Source: UBA11591 sp040220895 (GTDB taxonomy: Bacteria; Bacteroidota; Bacteroidia; Flavobacteriales_E; Vicingaceae). From it: a DNA stretch of 64,000 bases. Positions 28,078 to 36,204 of the stretch are shown one piece after another. The DNA lies in contig JAVJVY010000017.1 of assembly GCA_040220895.1 (NCBI GenBank), positions 106,602-170,601 on the forward strand, in the 5' to 3' direction. The notes beneath the pieces were generated by a model. The model made no database searches, had not been told where the DNA came from, and saw nothing but the letters and a program-made list of their open reading frames with translations. The stretch's first letter is position 1. Each line of letters starts with the position of its first letter. The translations under genes were made by a program, and so were the position numbers.

Positions 28078-29130
28078 ATGGGCATGCTCGAAATAACTTT
28101 GATTCTCTGTGCTTTTGGCTCATTCTTCATGGTCCTGTTTACCACGCCGGTCTTTATCAAGATAGCCTACATCAAAAAACTCTTTGACGTCCCGGGCGAA
28201 GAGCGCAAGCTGCACAAGAACATCATTCCGTCCATGGGCGGCATCATGATCTTTGCGGCCACCATTTTTACCTTCACCCTGTTTTTCCCCAAAGACCAGG
28301 TGCACGATTTCAAGTACCTGATTCCCTGCACCATAGTGTTGTTTTTTGTCGGTGTAAAAGACGACATCATTGGAACGGCTCCGGTCAAGAAACTCATTGC
28401 CCACCTGATTGTTGCCTTTATAATGGTGCTCATGGCAGACATACGCCTTACCAGTTTACACGGACTTTTTGGCGTGCGCGACATACCCTTGGAAGCTTCA
28501 GTTTTTTTGTCGGTGTTTACCTACATCGTCATTGTGAATGCCTTTAACCTGATTGACGGGGTCGATGGACTTGCCGGCGGTGTAGGCTTATTGGCTTCCC
28601 TGGCTTTTGGCACCTGGTTTTACCTGGTAGGGGACGAGGTTTATGCCGTACTGGCTTTTTCGCTTGCCGGTTCCATTGCGGGATTCCTGCGTTATAATTT
28701 TCAACCTGCCCGTATATTCATGGGCGATTCGGGTTCGCTCATGATCGGTTTTTTAATTGCCGTTATGGCCATTGAACTCGTGGAATACGATAAATCCCTG
28801 CTACCAAAGGCCATGCTCGAAATATCCAAGCCCATTTTGGCCATGACCATTCTTGTCATCCCCTTGCTGGACACGGTTCGGATTTTCATATACCGGGCAG
28901 CCAAGGGCGTATCTCCTTTCAAGGCAGACTCCAACCACATCCACCATAAATTGATGCGACTGGGTTTCAGCCACCGCAAAACGGTCATCACCCTGCTGAC
29001 TTTTAACATTGGTTTCATCGCCATCGGAGTGTTGGTCAAAGGCCTGGATCCAAACATCTCTTTTGGAATTCAAACAGGAGTTTGCCTTATTGCCTTGCTC
29101 GTGTTGCACATCGTAAAACCCAAAAAGTGA
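28078..29130 (+). CDS. Undecaprenyl-phosphate sugar-1-phosphate transferase (WecA/MraY family)
   Basis: The 350-residue protein has about ten membrane segments and the family motifs KDDIIGTAPVKK (Asp pair), NAFNLIDGVDGLAGGVG, and FMGDSGSLMIGF. The later loop has NHIHHKLMRLG. These enzymes transfer a sugar phosphate (often GlcNAc-1-P) from UDP-sugar to undecaprenyl phosphate, starting a lipid-linked glycan. It is 12 bases after one Wzi-like gene, and its stop overlaps the GTG start of the second. The context with GDP-fucose genes suggests that it starts a fucose-containing surface polysaccharide. The exact sugar cannot be read from the sequence. Confidence 0.9.
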   Translation: MGMLEITLILCAFGSFFMVLFTTPVFIKIAYIKKLFDVPGEERKLHKNIIPSMGGIMIFAATIFTFTLFFPKDQVHDFKYLIPCTIVLFFVGVKDDIIGTAPVKKLIAHLIVAFIMVLMADIRLTSLHGLFGVRDIPLEASVFLSVFTYIVIVNAFNLIDGVDGLAGGVGLLASLAFGTWFYLVGDEVYAVLAFSLAGSIAGFLRYNFQPARIFMGDSGSLMIGFLIAVMAIELVEYDKSLLPKAMLEISKPILAMTILVIPLLDTVRIFIYRAAKGVSPFKADSNHIHHKLMRLGFSHRKTVITLLTFNIGFIAIGVLVKGLDPNISFGIQTGVCLIALLVLHIVKPKK

Positions 29131-30704
29131 GGGTTTTCACTTTTTTTACTGGACTTATTTTAATAAGTGGAGCCCTTTATTCACAACCTCATTCATTTCC
29201 GTTGAACAATGACCTGCAGCAGGTAATATTATCAAGTAGTCCCGATACGACGTTTAATTTCCACCAATCTGTCAGACCTTTTACCGAGGACGAACTCCCT
29301 TTTCTCAATGGACACTTACTGCGCTTAACCGTGGAAAACAAAGGTAAATTCCTCGATGCGCTGCTGAATTCCCGGCCATCGGATTACCGCGGTGACGAAC
29401 TATCGCTTGAACTCTCACCAATCGTGCAGGCAATGTCCTATGTTGGAACCTCGAATGACAGTTCGGATGGGGGTTCCTGGCTGGGAATTGGAGCGGCCGC
29501 TCGCCTGACGATTGGCAAGAAACTGGCTGTCGGTGGGGACTATACCTATTCCAAGTTGGATTACCCGAGTTACGTTCAGGCCTTTTCCCGCCAATGGGGT
29601 GTGGTACCGGGCATTGGTGCCATTGATTCCACCGGTCAAACAAATCACTATTACAACTTCTATCTGTCTTACAGCCCGGCAGAATTCGTTAACATAGAAG
29701 TGGGCAGGGGCAAGCATTTCATTGGTCACGGTTACCGGTCTTTATTACTGTCGGACAACAGCAACTCCTATCCCTATGCCAGGATCCAACTCAAGCTTTG
29801 GAAATTCAAATACCAGGTGCTATACTCTGCCTACCGCCAAATTCAAGGTGTTGAATCTTCACCCGAAGAGTACCGTTCAAAATACAGTACCTCCAATTAC
29901 CTTGGAATGAACTTCGGCAAACACTTTCAAGCGGGCTTGTTCCAGAGCATCATTTGGCAAGGACAGAACGGGGATTTCAACCGCGGATTTGACGTAAACT
30001 ACCTGAACCCGGTGGTATTTATGCGCCCGGTGGAATTCAGCGTCGGTTCTCCGGACAACGTTTTATTGGGTGTCGATTTGGCCTATCAGTTTCTTAAAAA
30101 ATACACCATTTACAGTCAAGTGGTGCTGGATGAATTCCTGTTGGAAGAAATCAGGGCCGGCAATGGTTGGTGGGCGAACAAGTACGGCATTCAACTGGGA
30201 TTTAAGGCCATTGATTTATTCAACATCAAGGGCTTTGCCATTCAAATTGAACACAATCAAGTCAGGCCGTTTACCTACTCCCATAACGACGTCATCCAGA
30301 ATTACGGACATTTTAATCAGGCCCTGGCTCATCCATTGGGTTCAAACTTTTATGAAGGAGTGTGCCGGTTGACTTATACCAAAAAGCGCTGGTTGTTTGC
30401 GGCTCATTTTGTTGAGGCCACACAAGGTTTAGACCCGCTAGGAAAGAATTTTGGGGGCGACATCTTTAAATCGAATACCACGCGAGAATCGGGATTTGGA
30501 AATTATACCGGACAGGGACTATCGAGTCGCTTGTCTTATCAGCAGGTCAAAGCGAGCTACCTTGTGAATCCAGCCTCCCGTCTGATGTTCGAAATTGGCG
30601 TTACCAATCGCCAGCGAATTACTCATGAAAGTCAAAGCGAATTCAACCAATTTATTCAGGTTGGATTCAAGACGGCCATCTTTAATCAATACCTGGATTT
30701 CTAA
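29127..30704 (+). CDS. Wzi/RemB-like outer-membrane beta-barrel protein (paralogue 2)
   Basis: I place the start at GTG 29127, which overlaps the stop of the preceding gene as GTGA and gives a clean signal peptide (VRVFTFFTGLILISGALYSQ). An ATG at 29082 would prepend residues with no signal character. The product is 525 residues. It shares with the gene at 26377 the blocks GKHFIGHGYRSLLLSDNSNS, NPVVFMRPVEF and HFNQALAHPLGSNFYEG, with similar spacing, so it arose by duplication. Both end in a phenylalanine after an aromatic strand (YLDF, YYDF), which suits outer-membrane insertion. The inferred role is surface glycan assembly. Confidence 0.68.
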   Translation: MRVFTFFTGLILISGALYSQPHSFPLNNDLQQVILSSSPDTTFNFHQSVRPFTEDELPFLNGHLLRLTVENKGKFLDALLNSRPSDYRGDELSLELSPIVQAMSYVGTSNDSSDGGSWLGIGAAARLTIGKKLAVGGDYTYSKLDYPSYVQAFSRQWGVVPGIGAIDSTGQTNHYYNFYLSYSPAEFVNIEVGRGKHFIGHGYRSLLLSDNSNSYPYARIQLKLWKFKYQVLYSAYRQIQGVESSPEEYRSKYSTSNYLGMNFGKHFQAGLFQSIIWQGQNGDFNRGFDVNYLNPVVFMRPVEFSVGSPDNVLLGVDLAYQFLKKYTIYSQVVLDEFLLEEIRAGNGWWANKYGIQLGFKAIDLFNIKGFAIQIEHNQVRPFTYSHNDVIQNYGHFNQALAHPLGSNFYEGVCRLTYTKKRWLFAAHFVEATQGLDPLGKNFGGDIFKSNTTRESGFGNYTGQGLSSRLSYQQVKASYLVNPASRLMFEIGVTNRQRITHESQSEFNQFIQVGFKTAIFNQYLDF

Positions 30705-30714
30705 ACTTATTCAC

Positions 30715-30747
30715 ATCGCCGGTACAAGGCGATAAATTTTTATTTTT
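30715..30747 (+). terminator. Intrinsic terminator overlapping the cyoE promoter
   Basis: A 6-bp stem (ATCGCC at 30715-30720, GGCGAT at 30728-30733) with a 7-base loop is followed by a T-rich tail AAATTTTTATTTTT. The tail contains the TATTTTTG promoter element of cyoE. Confidence 0.65.
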
Positions 30748-30748
30748 G
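30741..30748 (+). promoter_or_regulatory. Candidate -7 element (TATTTTTG) for the cyoE operon
   Basis: Exact TAnnTTTG match 17 bases before the cyoE ATG. It is embedded in the T tract of the upstream terminator. Confidence 0.5.
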
Positions 30749-30765
30749 TGCCCAAGTATCCTTGA

Positions 30766-31668
30766 ATGCAAAATACCACCCAGGCGCAGCGTGTTTCTGC
30801 CTCCATAAGTATAGTAAAGAAGATCTCCATTGCACTGGAGCTTTTTAAAGTAAGGTTAAATCTAGTCGTTGTAATTTCTTCGGCATTGGGTTATTACATT
30901 GGCATGCAGTCTTTTGACCTGCTGACTTTCGCCGTTTTGGTCGTAGGTGGTTTTTTGGTTACCGGGGCAGCCAATGCAATGAACCAAATCATAGAACGCG
31001 ACACAGACGCGCTTATGAAGCGCACTTCTGTTCGCCCCTTGCCCACCAAGCGTATTCCCGTTCAGGATGCCTGGATCCTTTCTGCCATCACCGGTTTTGC
31101 AGGTATCCTGATGCTGTATTTCATCGTAAATCCGTTAACCGGCATATTGGCCGGATTGTCGCTATTCATTTATGTGGTGCTCTACACACCGCTAAAAAAA
31201 ATCACACCTTTTTCCGTTTTTGTAGGCGCTTTTCCAGGGGCAGTGCCGCCCATGCTTGGATATGTGGCCGCCACCGGAACTTTTGGTTTGGAACCAGGCC
31301 TGCTTTTTGCCATTCAGTTCATGTGGCAGTTCCCCCATTTCTGGGCCATTGCCTGGATAGGAAACGACGAATATCAGAAGGCCGGCTTCAGAATGCTCCC
31401 TTCATCTTCTGGTAAATCACATTATTCGGCATTTATTATTTTACTCTATTCCCTTGTGCTAATTCCCGTAAGTATCAGCCCGGTTGTCTTTGGCTTGGCC
31501 CAACCTTGGGCCGGAATTGTCATAGCGATCCTGGGCGTGCTTTTTGCCATTCCTGCGTATCGGCTGCACCTCAACCTTAAAGATAAAGAGGCCAAAACCC
31601 TCATGTTTGCCTCATTTCTTTATTTGCCCCTGGTGTTGTTGACGCTGGTCATAGATAAACTCATATAA
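30766..31668 (+). CDS. cyoE: Protoheme IX farnesyltransferase (heme O synthase)
   Basis: The 300-residue membrane enzyme adds a farnesyl group to heme b to make heme O, the precursor of heme A. The UbiA-family motif is NAMNQIIERDTDALMKRTS with RPLP following; the second acidic region, YTPLKKITPFSVFVGAFPGA, is also typical. About eight to nine membrane segments are visible. Its stop abuts the ATG of the subunit III gene. It heads the cytochrome oxidase operon. Confidence 0.96.
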   Translation: MQNTTQAQRVSASISIVKKISIALELFKVRLNLVVVISSALGYYIGMQSFDLLTFAVLVVGGFLVTGAANAMNQIIERDTDALMKRTSVRPLPTKRIPVQDAWILSAITGFAGILMLYFIVNPLTGILAGLSLFIYVVLYTPLKKITPFSVFVGAFPGAVPPMLGYVAATGTFGLEPGLLFAIQFMWQFPHFWAIAWIGNDEYQKAGFRMLPSSSGKSHYSAFIILLYSLVLIPVSISPVVFGLAQPWAGIVIAILGVLFAIPAYRLHLNLKDKEAKTLMFASFLYLPLVLLTLVIDKLI

Positions 31669-32262
31669 ATGGAAGCCGAAATAAGCCAAGAAAATAATTA
31701 CAAACAAGAACTTGACCGCAAAACACGCATGCCTTTGCTGTGGGTGGGTCTAGCGAGTATTGTCATGCTTTTTGCATCCCTTACCAGTGCCGTTATTGTA
31801 AGTAAGAGTTCCAGGGATTGGGTCTCTTTTGAGTTGCCCTTTACATTCGGCATTAGTACCTTGACCATACTTTTGAGTAGTTTAACTTACTGGTGGGCTT
31901 ATAAATCAGCCAAAGCCGGTAATTTCGGCGGTCTTAAAACCGGCGTGCTGCTAACGCTCATATTAGGGCTGGGATTTGCCGCCCTACAATTTATTTCTTG
32001 GGGTATATTGGTTGATCAGGGAATCTTTTTTGCAGGTGCCTCGAGCACGGTTTCGGGATCTTTCTTGTATGCCATTTCCGGCTTACATCTGGCTCATATG
32101 GTCGGAGGATTGGTCAGTTTGGGCATTGTATATTTCAAGGCATCGAGGAACAGATATTCAACAAATAATTTGTTAGGTTTGCAGGCAAGCACAACGTACT
32201 GGCATTTTCTGGACGGACTGTGGATTTATTTGTATTTATTTTTAAATTTTATTGCTTTATAA
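31669..32262 (+). CDS. Heme-copper oxidase subunit III (short form)
   Basis: The 197-residue protein has five membrane segments of the CoxC/CyoC family, including LQFISWGILVDQGIFF, HLAHMVGGLVSLGIVY and the terminal TTYWHFLDGLWIYLYLFLNF, which is the characteristic C-terminal motif. It starts directly after the cyoE stop and is 12 bases before a second subunit III gene. Two tandem subunit III genes of unequal length are usual in bacteroidotal oxidase operons as I know them. Confidence 0.9.
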   Translation: MEAEISQENNYKQELDRKTRMPLLWVGLASIVMLFASLTSAVIVSKSSRDWVSFELPFTFGISTLTILLSSLTYWWAYKSAKAGNFGGLKTGVLLTLILGLGFAALQFISWGILVDQGIFFAGASSTVSGSFLYAISGLHLAHMVGGLVSLGIVYFKASRNRYSTNNLLGLQASTTYWHFLDGLWIYLYLFLNFIAL

Positions 32263-32274
32263 ATTGAACTGAAG

Positions 32275-33120
32275 ATGGCAAGTCACGCAGAAGCAATGGA
32301 CAGCAAAGAAATGTGGGGAGGAGGAACTTCTCCATTCGGTGTCGGTTATGGTAAAATGATGATGTGGTTTTTCCTCATTTCCGACGCCTTTACTTTTTCT
32401 GCTTTTCTGATTTCTTACGGATTTTTCCGACACTCCTACGAACACCTCTGGGCAGACGCCGAAAAGGTATTTACCCATTTTCCATTCATGCACGGAGACA
32501 ATCCGTTATTGTATGTGGCATTCATGACTTTTGTGCTGATCATGTCTTCGGTCACCATGGTTTTGGCCGTTGAAGCAGGCCAGCGAATGGACAAGAAAAG
32601 CGTGGCTACCTGGATGTTTTGGACCATTATCGGTGGACTGATCTTTGTTGGCAGCCAGGCTTGGGAATGGTATCATTTTATCCACGGAACTGCCGAAGGA
32701 GCACTTGAGGCCATCATGAGTTTTACACACAACGGCTTGCATTACCCTGCGGGTACCATCATTCATCAAGTGTCTGAAGGGCTGTTGCTTCCGGGAAAAG
32801 ATGGAATGATAATTACGGCCAGTGAATTCCCCGATTTGTACAATACCCTGGTAGATACTGCAGCACATATCCACGGTGCCAATCTTACCCACAACGAATA
32901 CGGACACCCGCTTTTCGGCGACTTCTTTTTCTTTATTACAGGCTTCCACGGTTCACACGTGTTTAGTGGGGTCGTGATAAATTTTGTCATTTTTGTCAAC
33001 GTCCTGATGGGAACTTATGAAAAGCGCGGACATTATGAAATGGTCGAGAAGGTCGGTCTTTACTGGCACTTCGTAGACCTTGTCTGGGTCTTTGTATTTA
33101 CCTTTTTCTACCTCGTCTAA
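32275..33120 (+). CDS. Cytochrome c oxidase subunit III (long form)
   Basis: The 281-residue protein is a second subunit III. Membrane segments include FFLISDAFTFSAFLISYGFF, YVAFMTFVLIMSSVTMVLAV, FFITGFHGSHVFSGVVINF and the terminal VGLYWHFVDLVWVFVFTFFY, all family signatures. An insert at about residues 140-200 between helices (rich in His, from HNGLHYPAGTIIHQ to GANLTHNEYGHP) makes it longer than the gene before it. It precedes the subunit IV gene by 11 bases. Confidence 0.94.
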   Translation: MASHAEAMDSKEMWGGGTSPFGVGYGKMMMWFFLISDAFTFSAFLISYGFFRHSYEHLWADAEKVFTHFPFMHGDNPLLYVAFMTFVLIMSSVTMVLAVEAGQRMDKKSVATWMFWTIIGGLIFVGSQAWEWYHFIHGTAEGALEAIMSFTHNGLHYPAGTIIHQVSEGLLLPGKDGMIITASEFPDLYNTLVDTAAHIHGANLTHNEYGHPLFGDFFFFITGFHGSHVFSGVVINFVIFVNVLMGTYEKRGHYEMVEKVGLYWHFVDLVWVFVFTFFYLV

Positions 33121-33131
33121 TTATAGTTTCA

Positions 33132-33485
33132 ATGGAAGAAGCGAACAAACCATATAAATACGCAGTTCATCACTCTGAAGAAGAGGGAAAGAAAATCAGA
33201 AAAAACCTTTGGAAGGTCTTTTGGATACTTCTGGTCGTAACCACCGTGGAAGTATCTCTGGGAATTTTCTGGAAACAATTGTCTGGTGACAATTCAGACA
33301 TGGCTTGGCCAGTTGTCAAATGGATTTTTATTTCTTTGACCTTGTTGAAAGCATTCTATATCGTTGCGGAATTCATGCACCTGGGGCATGAACGCAAAGG
33401 ATTTATCCTGACCATTATGGTTTCTTATACGGTATTGATCATATACTTTATTTATATGATCTTGGCCGAGGCCATCGTTCAATGA
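33132..33485 (+). CDS. Cytochrome c oxidase subunit IV-type protein
   Basis: The 117-residue protein has three membrane segments (about 27-45, 56-75 and 86-110) and belongs to the prokaryotic cytochrome oxidase subunit IV (CtaF/CyoD-like) family, a small structural subunit. The segment LKAFYIVAEFMHLGHERKGF is typical. It overlaps the SCO gene by 4 bases (ATGA). Confidence 0.88.
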   Translation: MEEANKPYKYAVHHSEEEGKKIRKNLWKVFWILLVVTTVEVSLGIFWKQLSGDNSDMAWPVVKWIFISLTLLKAFYIVAEFMHLGHERKGFILTIMVSYTVLIIYFIYMILAEAIVQ

Positions 33486-34195
33486 CATTAGATAACAGAC
33501 CAAAAGCAACTAGAAAAAAGAAAATAGCGGGACTTGTCCTGATCTTACTGCTTCCCTCCATTTTTTATGTTGTTTTAAGCAAGGCTAACCACCATTATCG
33601 CGCATTGCCATTTATCGGACCAAAAGTGGTGCTCAATGGAGATACCAGCCATCACAAAATCCCCCCTTTCAAACTCATTGATCAAAACGGAATTTACTTT
33701 TCCAACCAAGACCTGCGTGGTAAGATCGTGGTGGCAAATTTCTTTTTTACGCGATGTCCGAGCATTTGTCCGAAAATGTCTGCGCACCTGCTGGATTTTC
33801 AAAATAAGTTCGAAGGAGTCGACAGCCTGATCATTGTTTCACATACGGTGGATCCAATGAATGATGATGTAGCGGCCCTCAAAAAATATTCCGAAAAGGT
33901 TCATGCCCAGGACGGCCGGTGGTATTTTCTAACAGGCGACAAAGAGGAAATATACCAACTGGCCTTTAACGGCTTTTTTGCTTCTGCCCAAAAAGATGAA
34001 GCCGCGCCGGGTGGATTTTTGCATTCAGAACTCATTTTTTTGATCGATGGCCAGGGGCGGCTTCGCGGTTCATATGACGATCAGGGCAACATCGTACCTG
34101 CTTTTGACGGCACCAGCACTTCGGAAATGAAAAAAATGGCAGACGCCGTTGACAACCTTTTACTGGAGAAGTACGCACCTAAGAAAAAACGATGA
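33482..34195 (+). CDS. SCO1/SenC copper chaperone
   Basis: The 237-residue protein has one N-terminal membrane anchor (about residues 15-33) and a thioredoxin-like domain with the copper site CPSIC (Cys92 and Cys96 in FFFTRCPSICPKMS). The distal His is in FLHSELIFLIDG. SCO proteins deliver copper to the CuA centre of cytochrome oxidase subunit II. It overlaps the DUF420 gene by 4 bases (ATGA). Its client subunit II is not in the window. Confidence 0.95.
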   Translation: MTLDNRPKATRKKKIAGLVLILLLPSIFYVVLSKANHHYRALPFIGPKVVLNGDTSHHKIPPFKLIDQNGIYFSNQDLRGKIVVANFFFTRCPSICPKMSAHLLDFQNKFEGVDSLIIVSHTVDPMNDDVAALKKYSEKVHAQDGRWYFLTGDKEEIYQLAFNGFFASAQKDEAAPGGFLHSELIFLIDGQGRLRGSYDDQGNIVPAFDGTSTSEMKKMADAVDNLLLEKYAPKKKR

Positions 34196-34695
34196 ACCGA
34201 ACTTTCATTTGGGCCGTGTCTATTCTGGTTCCACTAGCTGTCGCTTTATTGTATTTTGCACCGAAGTTGGATATTCAGGCCGACCTTCGGATGTTACCCC
34301 GCATTTACGCGGGCATCAATTTCACCACCGCAATAGTGTTGGTGATGGCTCTTAGGGCCATCAAACAAAAAAAGATTCTTCGCCACAGGCAGCTGATGTT
34401 CAGTGCCCTGGTATTGTCGGCCCTGTTTTTGGTGTTATACGTCATATACCATGCATCCGCCGATTCTGTTCCTTTCGGTGGTGATGGAATTATTCGATAT
34501 GTGTATTTCTTCATCCTTATCAGTCATATCCTTTTATCGGTCATAATAATTCCGCTGGTGCTTATAACTTTCAGCAAGGCACTGTCCGGTAATTATGAAG
34601 TTCACAGAAAGTGGGCTAAATGGACCTGGCCTATTTGGATGTACGTGGCTGTTACGGGTGTTATTGTATACTTGATGATTTCACCGTACTATTGA
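34192..34695 (+). CDS. DUF420 membrane protein
   Basis: The 167-residue protein has five membrane segments and matches DUF420 (YozB-like), with conserved histidines in KKILRHRQLMFSAL, YVIYHASAD, LISHILLSVIIIPL and NYEVHRKWAKWTWPIWMYV. These genes regularly lie beside cytochrome oxidase and SCO genes and are thought to help oxidase assembly, but the mechanism is not known. It overlaps the SCO gene by 4 bases. Confidence 0.9.
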   Translation: MNRTFIWAVSILVPLAVALLYFAPKLDIQADLRMLPRIYAGINFTTAIVLVMALRAIKQKKILRHRQLMFSALVLSALFLVLYVIYHASADSVPFGGDGIIRYVYFFILISHILLSVIIIPLVLITFSKALSGNYEVHRKWAKWTWPIWMYVAVTGVIVYLMISPYY

Positions 34696-34704
34696 TTTTC
34701 TTGA

Positions 34705-34712
34705 TACTTTTG
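34705..34712 (+). promoter_or_regulatory. Candidate -7 element (TACTTTTG)
   Basis: Exact TAnnTTTG match ending 4 bases before the GTG start of the 78-codon gene. No good -33 element is visible, so it may be chance. Confidence 0.25.
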
Positions 34713-34716
34713 CCTT

Positions 34717-34953
34717 GTGAAAAAACTGCTTTTCTTTTTTGCACTATTGTTAACCCTCATTGCTTCGCCTGAACTGGTTCAAGCGCAGTGTGCCATGTGC
34801 AAGGCAGTGGTTGAATCAAATGCACAGACGGGTGACAATGTGGTACAGGGAGTGAACAATGCCATCTTGTATTTAATGGGCATACCTTATTTTCTTGTGC
34901 TGGTCATGGGCTACGTCTGGTACAAGAAATTCTGGAAGGCAGAAGGAAATTGA
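34717..34953 (+). CDS. Small exported CxxC membrane protein
   Basis: The 78-residue protein starts at GTG 34717, giving a signal peptide (1-23, ending VQAQ). Next comes CAMC (Cys25-Cys28), a short polar stretch, and one membrane helix (about 49-68) before a basic tail. It is 21 bases after DUF420 and probably belongs to the oxidase operon. I know similar small genes at this place in other Bacteroidota but no function. A CxxC beside a membrane span would fit metal or thiol handling for the oxidase; this is inference. Confidence 0.65.
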   Translation: MKKLLFFFALLLTLIASPELVQAQCAMCKAVVESNAQTGDNVVQGVNNAILYLMGIPYFLVLVMGYVWYKKFWKAEGN

Positions 34954-34973
34954 GCGTTCTTTAGATTATTCGG

Positions 34974-35076
34974 TTTATCGAGAAAGGTGGAGGGAAAGGC
35001 CCTGTGAAACCTTGGCAACCATCCAATGTTGGGTACGGTGCCAAATCCTGTCGGTTTGTGAACCGATGAAGATAAG
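34974..35076 (+). promoter_or_regulatory. SAM-I riboswitch (S-box) controlling metH
   Basis: The S-box core is clear: GGTGGAGGGA at 34986-34995, TGAAAC at 35005-35010, GGCAACC at 35014-35020, and GGTGCCAAATCC at 35037-35048. P1 forms from TTATC (34975-34979) and GATAA (35071-35075). P4 is TCGGTT/AACCGA (35051-35056 and 35061-35066). It binds S-adenosylmethionine and lies 137 bases before the metH start, with a terminator between. Confidence 0.95.
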
Positions 35077-35092
35077 TTAGAAAGACTTGAAT

Positions 35093-35126
35093 GGCTTTTC
35101 TGATTTATCGGAGGGCCTTTTTTTTT
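35093..35126 (+). terminator. Riboswitch-controlled terminator (with antiterminator alternative)
   Basis: GGCTTTTC (35093-35100) pairs with GGAGGGCC (35110-35117) with some G-T pairs, followed by nine T. Alternatively 35071-35084 can pair with 35096-35109 in a continuous 14-bp helix that uses both the P1 3' strand and the terminator 5' strand. Binding of SAM should therefore favour termination. Confidence 0.88.
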
Positions 35127-35212
35127 AGCGTTGAACTGAAGACTCAAAAGAAAGTGAAGCGCGTTTGATTCTGTCATACGCATGTTGAATAATATAATTG
35201 GAATGAACAGAA

Positions 35213-36202
35213 ATGGCTGACATCAAAGAAATACTCGACCAGCGCATTCTGGTGCTTGACGGCGCCATGGGAACCATGATTCAGCGCCATAAGCTATCTG
35301 AAGAAGACTACCGTGGAGATCGCTTTAAAGATCATCCAACTTCGCTTCAGGGGAATAACGACCTGTTATCCATTACCAGGCCCGAGGTCATTCTTGGAAT
35401 CCACCGCGCTTATTTTGAAGCAGGAGCCGACATCGCCGAAACAAATACTTTTTCGTCCACCAGAATTGCACAAGCCGATTATCACCTGGAAGAGGCCGTT
35501 TACGATATAAATTTTGCATCAGCCAGGTTGGCCAGGCAGGCCGCCGATGAATTCTCGGCCAAAGAACCCACAAAGCCCCGCTTTGTTGCAGGGAGCATGG
35601 GCCCAACCAACAGGACGGCCTCGATTTCACCCGATGTGAACCGCCCCGGATTCAGGGCCGTTGACTTTGATCAATTGGTGGAATCATATAAAGAACAGGC
35701 CAGGGCCTTATGGGAGGGCGGTGTTGATCTGTTTTTGGTCGAAACGGTATTTGATACCCTCAATGCCAAAGCCGCACTGTTCGCATTGGAAGCCTTGTTC
35801 GAAGCGAAAAACATGCGCAGACCGGTGATGATCAGTGGCACCATTACCGACGCCAGCGGCCGGACCCTTTCGGGCCAGACGGCCGAAGCCTTCATGATCT
35901 CGGTTTCACATTTCCCCTTGCTAAGCATTGGTTTCAATTGTGCACTAGGGGCAGAACAATTGCGTCCATATGTCAGAATCCTTTCTGAAAAATCAGATTT
36001 GGCGGTAAGTGCTCACCCTAACGCCGGCCTTCCAAACGAATTCGGCAAATACGATCAGAGTCCTGAAATGATGGCAAAAGAAATAGAAGCGTTTTTAGAA
36101 GGCGGAATGCTGAATATCATTGGTGGTTGTTGCGGCACTACTCCCGATCATATTTCTGCCATAGCCCGGTTGGCAGGAAATTATAAACCCAGGAAACATT
36201 GA
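35213..36202 (+). CDS. metH: Methionine synthase, homocysteine-binding half (split MetH, part 1)
   Basis: The 329-residue protein is the homocysteine S-methyltransferase domain of cobalamin-dependent methionine synthase. It starts with LVLDGAMGTMIQRHKL. The zinc ligands are in GFNCALGAEQ and the double-cysteine GGCCGTTPDH near the end. In E. coli this domain is fused to the rest of MetH; here the remaining domains are in the next gene, whose ATG is 2 bases after this stop. Such a split is usual in Bacteroidota. The SAM-I riboswitch upstream controls the pair. Confidence 0.94.
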   Translation: MADIKEILDQRILVLDGAMGTMIQRHKLSEEDYRGDRFKDHPTSLQGNNDLLSITRPEVILGIHRAYFEAGADIAETNTFSSTRIAQADYHLEEAVYDINFASARLARQAADEFSAKEPTKPRFVAGSMGPTNRTASISPDVNRPGFRAVDFDQLVESYKEQARALWEGGVDLFLVETVFDTLNAKAALFALEALFEAKNMRRPVMISGTITDASGRTLSGQTAEAFMISVSHFPLLSIGFNCALGAEQLRPYVRILSEKSDLAVSAHPNAGLPNEFGKYDQSPEMMAKEIEAFLEGGMLNIIGGCCGTTPDHISAIARLAGNYKPRKH

Positions 36203-36204
36203 TC

